Assembly: GCF_007827045.1 (NCBI RefSeq)
Contig: NZ_RPFW01000005.1
Location: forward strand, 143,835 to 207,834
From: Trebonia kvetii
Lineage (GTDB): Bacteria; Actinomycetota; Actinomycetes; Streptosporangiales; Streptosporangiaceae
Reading direction: 5' to 3'
Length of the DNA stretch: 64,000 bases
Shown piece after piece: positions 62,407-64,000 of the stretch; within the stretch, counting starts at the first letter, position 1; each line of letters begins with the position of its first letter. A model generated the notes under the pieces. That model was not told the DNA's origin. It saw nothing but the letters and a program-made list of their open reading frames with translations, and did no database searches. A program made the translations under genes and the position numbers.

Positions 62407-62742
62407 ATGAGCTACGCCCGCCAGCTGCTGGACACCTACACGGGCACCGGCATCGTCGACGTCGGCGTGCGGGCCGCCGCCATCGACGCGCTCAGCGACT
62501 GTGCCCAGGCCTGCATCGCCGACATCGACGCCGATTTGAGTGAGCACAACGTGACCGACATGGTCGCGTGCATCCGGCTGTGCCTGGACTGCGCCGATGT
62601 CTGCACCGCCACCATCGGGGTTACCAGCCGCCAGGCGTGTGGATGCCATGAAATAGCTGCCTGCCTGCCGGGGCGACCCAGCTCAGCTCGCCATCGACCA
62701 CAGCGGAGACGGGTTCTCGACCTTTTCCCACATGCAGGCTGA
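62407..62742 (+). pseudogene. Four-helix copper-storage-like (Csp/DUF326) protein, C-terminus replaced
   Basis: ATG 62407 follows AAGGAGG. Residues 1-75 match Csp-type four-helix bundle proteins: YARQLLDTYTG, IDALSDCAQACIADIDADL and VTDMVACIRLCLDCADVCTATIGVTSRQ, with paired Cys spaced to line the helix core. After that the sequence changes to an unrelated Arg-rich tail, so helices 3-4 with their Cys are lost. Antisense to the tail are fragments that resemble other enzymes. The remaining part may still bind copper weakly. It lies just upstream of an SCO gene. Confidence 0.7.
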
Positions 62743-62979
62743 TCCAGAGCGTGCCGTCGTACGTAGGCAGGGAAGAAAAGCCGAGTTAGCGGAACGGTTG
62801 CGTGTTGCACGTTGATGCCGCCAGCACCGCGGTCGTCCACGACGATCAGGACCGGCACCTGCAGCGCCGCTGCCCGCAGCAGGGCAAGCACCGCCTGGGA
62901 GACCGACGCCGGCTGCGGCGGCCCAGAAGATGACAAACATGTCATCCGGCTCCGGCAGCCTCCCGGCCGGGAGCGGCCT

Positions 62980-63771
62980 ATGCTGCCGGGTATGCGTGAG
63001 GCGGACACCGTGGGAACGGCCGCGCCGGCCCGGCCAGCTCCCGGATCGGCGGGTGCCTCGCGGCGCGGCTGGCTGACATTCTGGGCGAGCCTGGCCGCCA
63101 TCATCCTGGCCGGGGCGGCAGTCCTGGCGGTCGTCGCCGTCACGCACCCCGGCGGCCCTCAGCTGGCGCGCCCGTCGGGCATCCCGGCCAGCGTGAGCGA
63201 TGCGCAGATCAACCTGATGGGCCTGTCGCCGGTGCCAGTACGCGTCGCCCCGGGTTTCACGCTTACCGATCAGGACGGACGCGCCCTGTCCCTGTCAGCG
63301 CTGCGCGGCAAGGTGGTAGTCCTGGAGTTCATGGACCCGCACTGCACCGACATCTGCCCGATCGTGTCGCAAGAGAACGTCGATGCCTACCGCGATCTCG
63401 GCGCTCTGGCCGCCAAGGTCGTGTTCGCCGCGGTCAACGTGAACCAGTACCACGCCGCGGTCGCGGACATGCTGGCCTACTCCCGCGAGCAGCGGCTGAT
63501 CACGATCCCCGGCTGGCATTTCCTCACCGGGCCGGTCCCGGACCTGCGCAAGGTGTGGGACGGCTACGAAATCGCGGTCCAGGCGCCCAGCCCGGACGCC
63601 GACATCGTGCATACCTCCGCTGTGTACTTCATCGACCCGGCCGGACGGGAACGGTTCATCGCCGCCCCCATGGCGGACCACGCATCCTCCGGCGCCTCCT
63701 ACCTTCCAGCGGGCCAGATCGCCGCCTGGGGACAGGGCATCGCCCAAGTCGCCCGCGCACTAGCCCGCTAA
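62980..63771 (+). CDS. SCO1/SenC-family copper chaperone
   Basis: A 263-residue membrane-anchored thioredoxin-fold protein. One TM is near 30-52 (LTFWASLAAIILAGAAVLAVVAV). The extracytoplasmic domain has FTLTDQDGRALSLSALRGKVV, the copper motif CTDIC (Cys122 and Cys126) and the third ligand His211 in IVHTSAVYFID. SCO proteins deliver copper to the CuA site of cytochrome oxidase. ATG 62980 (GGGAG lead) is preferred over 62992. Together with the Csp remnant it suggests a copper-handling pair. Confidence 0.92.
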   Translation: MLPGMREADTVGTAAPARPAPGSAGASRRGWLTFWASLAAIILAGAAVLAVVAVTHPGGPQLARPSGIPASVSDAQINLMGLSPVPVRVAPGFTLTDQDGRALSLSALRGKVVVLEFMDPHCTDICPIVSQENVDAYRDLGALAAKVVFAAVNVNQYHAAVADMLAYSREQRLITIPGWHFLTGPVPDLRKVWDGYEIAVQAPSPDADIVHTSAVYFIDPAGRERFIAAPMADHASSGASYLPAGQIAAWGQGIAQVARALAR

Positions 63772-63968
63772 GCGCAGCGGCGCCCGATCGCAGGAATGGC
63801 GACTGCCGAGCCTGACCCTGAGGTTTGCGGCTGCCATCCGCAACCGCGTATCGTGTACTAAATTAAATATAACAATCCCGAACGGATTCGGCCGACTGCG
63901 CACGCGCCGCCGCGTTGTCTTTGGTATTTCATGGAACTGGTGATGCCTGTGCCCGCAAGGGAGCTGCG

Positions 63969-64000
63969 GTGACTGCGCAGCAGGAGGCCTGGTTCACCTC
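63969..64000 (+). CDS. Start of a further gene, cut by window edge
   Basis: GTG at 63969 with GGGAGC upstream opens TAQQEAWFT in frame to the window end. It is too short to identify. 63772-63968 is AT-rich around 63850-63880 and may hold its promoter. Confidence 0.3.
   Translation, partial: MTAQQEAWFT

Noticed and set aside
1-64000. CRISPR array, rRNA operon, complete tRNA genes or biosynthetic megasynthase
   Set aside because: No regularly spaced repeats, no rRNA-like sequence, no complete tRNA cloverleaf and no PKS/NRPS motifs were seen on either strand.

Overview
The window is a high-GC chromosomal segment of an actinomycete. The evidence is G/C-ending third codon positions, frequent GTG/TTG starts, a conservon (cvn) operon, F420/LLM and NDMA-alcohol-dehydrogenase families, LAL-type LuxR regulators, and several protein families largely confined to Actinomycetota (DUF3040, DUF6325, DUF2252, DUF7144, amphi-Trp). 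A Streptosporangiales-like host is a guess from gene content only. The segment is strongly decayed: about two dozen genes are frameshifted, truncated or reduced to fragments, often joined face to face with other fragments.

Layout. (1) 1-8.5 kb is an oxidative lipid/terpenoid/steroid-type catabolic neighbourhood: enoyl-CoA hydratase, SDR, NDMA-type alcohol dehydrogenase (frameshifted), a branched-chain-type binding lipoprotein, an HSL-family esterase, a broken TetR/NmrA pair, and a P450-ferredoxin operon. Three KstR2-like palindromes (AnCAAGnnCTTGnT) precede the binding protein, the esterase and the P450. (2) 8.7-12.6 kb is a complete four-gene conservon, followed by a molybdenum-hydroxylase remnant. 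(3) 13.55-32.85 kb is bounded by two direct copies of a ~226-bp sequence that contains the 3' half of a tRNA-Val-like gene. Inside lie two giant LuxR (LAL) regulators sharing a 1.3-kb identical core, and a set of small stress-type proteins: DUF3040, DUF7144, an aquaporin, a CYTH-like protein, DUF6325, SHOCT, DUF2252, an RDD remnant, a phosphoesterase, a GH15 remnant and amphi-Trp. An 18-bp palindrome, TCACCC-N6-GGGTGA, recurs in front of many of these genes and was not found elsewhere in the window. I read this as an undescribed island-confined regulon. (4) 32.9-37.7 kb is a graveyard of an integrase fragment, an IS3 element split by a double palindrome, an IS110 remnant, a broken LLM oxidoreductase and a kinase fragment. 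(5) 37.7-47.3 kb holds a secreted GH27 galactosidase, an HSL hydrolase with a LysR/MFS pair (shared CATCTG/CAGATG sites), a DUF1345 protein, a diacylglycerol-kinase-like enzyme and a TetR repressor. (6) 47.4-57.7 kb holds more remnants among DUF2252, BON, ATP-dependent ligase, AHSA1 and a membrane-anchored Gly-rich protein. (7) 58.2-64 kb holds a Ser/Thr kinase-WD40 receptor, a lipoprotein hydrolase, and a copper pair (truncated four-helix Csp protein plus SCO).

How the parts may work together: the left region looks like import, hydrolysis, hydroxylation and beta-oxidation of an alicyclic lipid under a KstR2-type repressor. The island looks like a coordinated stress/dormancy response driven by one unidentified activator, for which the two LAL proteins are positional candidates. 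All product names come from motif and family recognition by eye; no database search was run.
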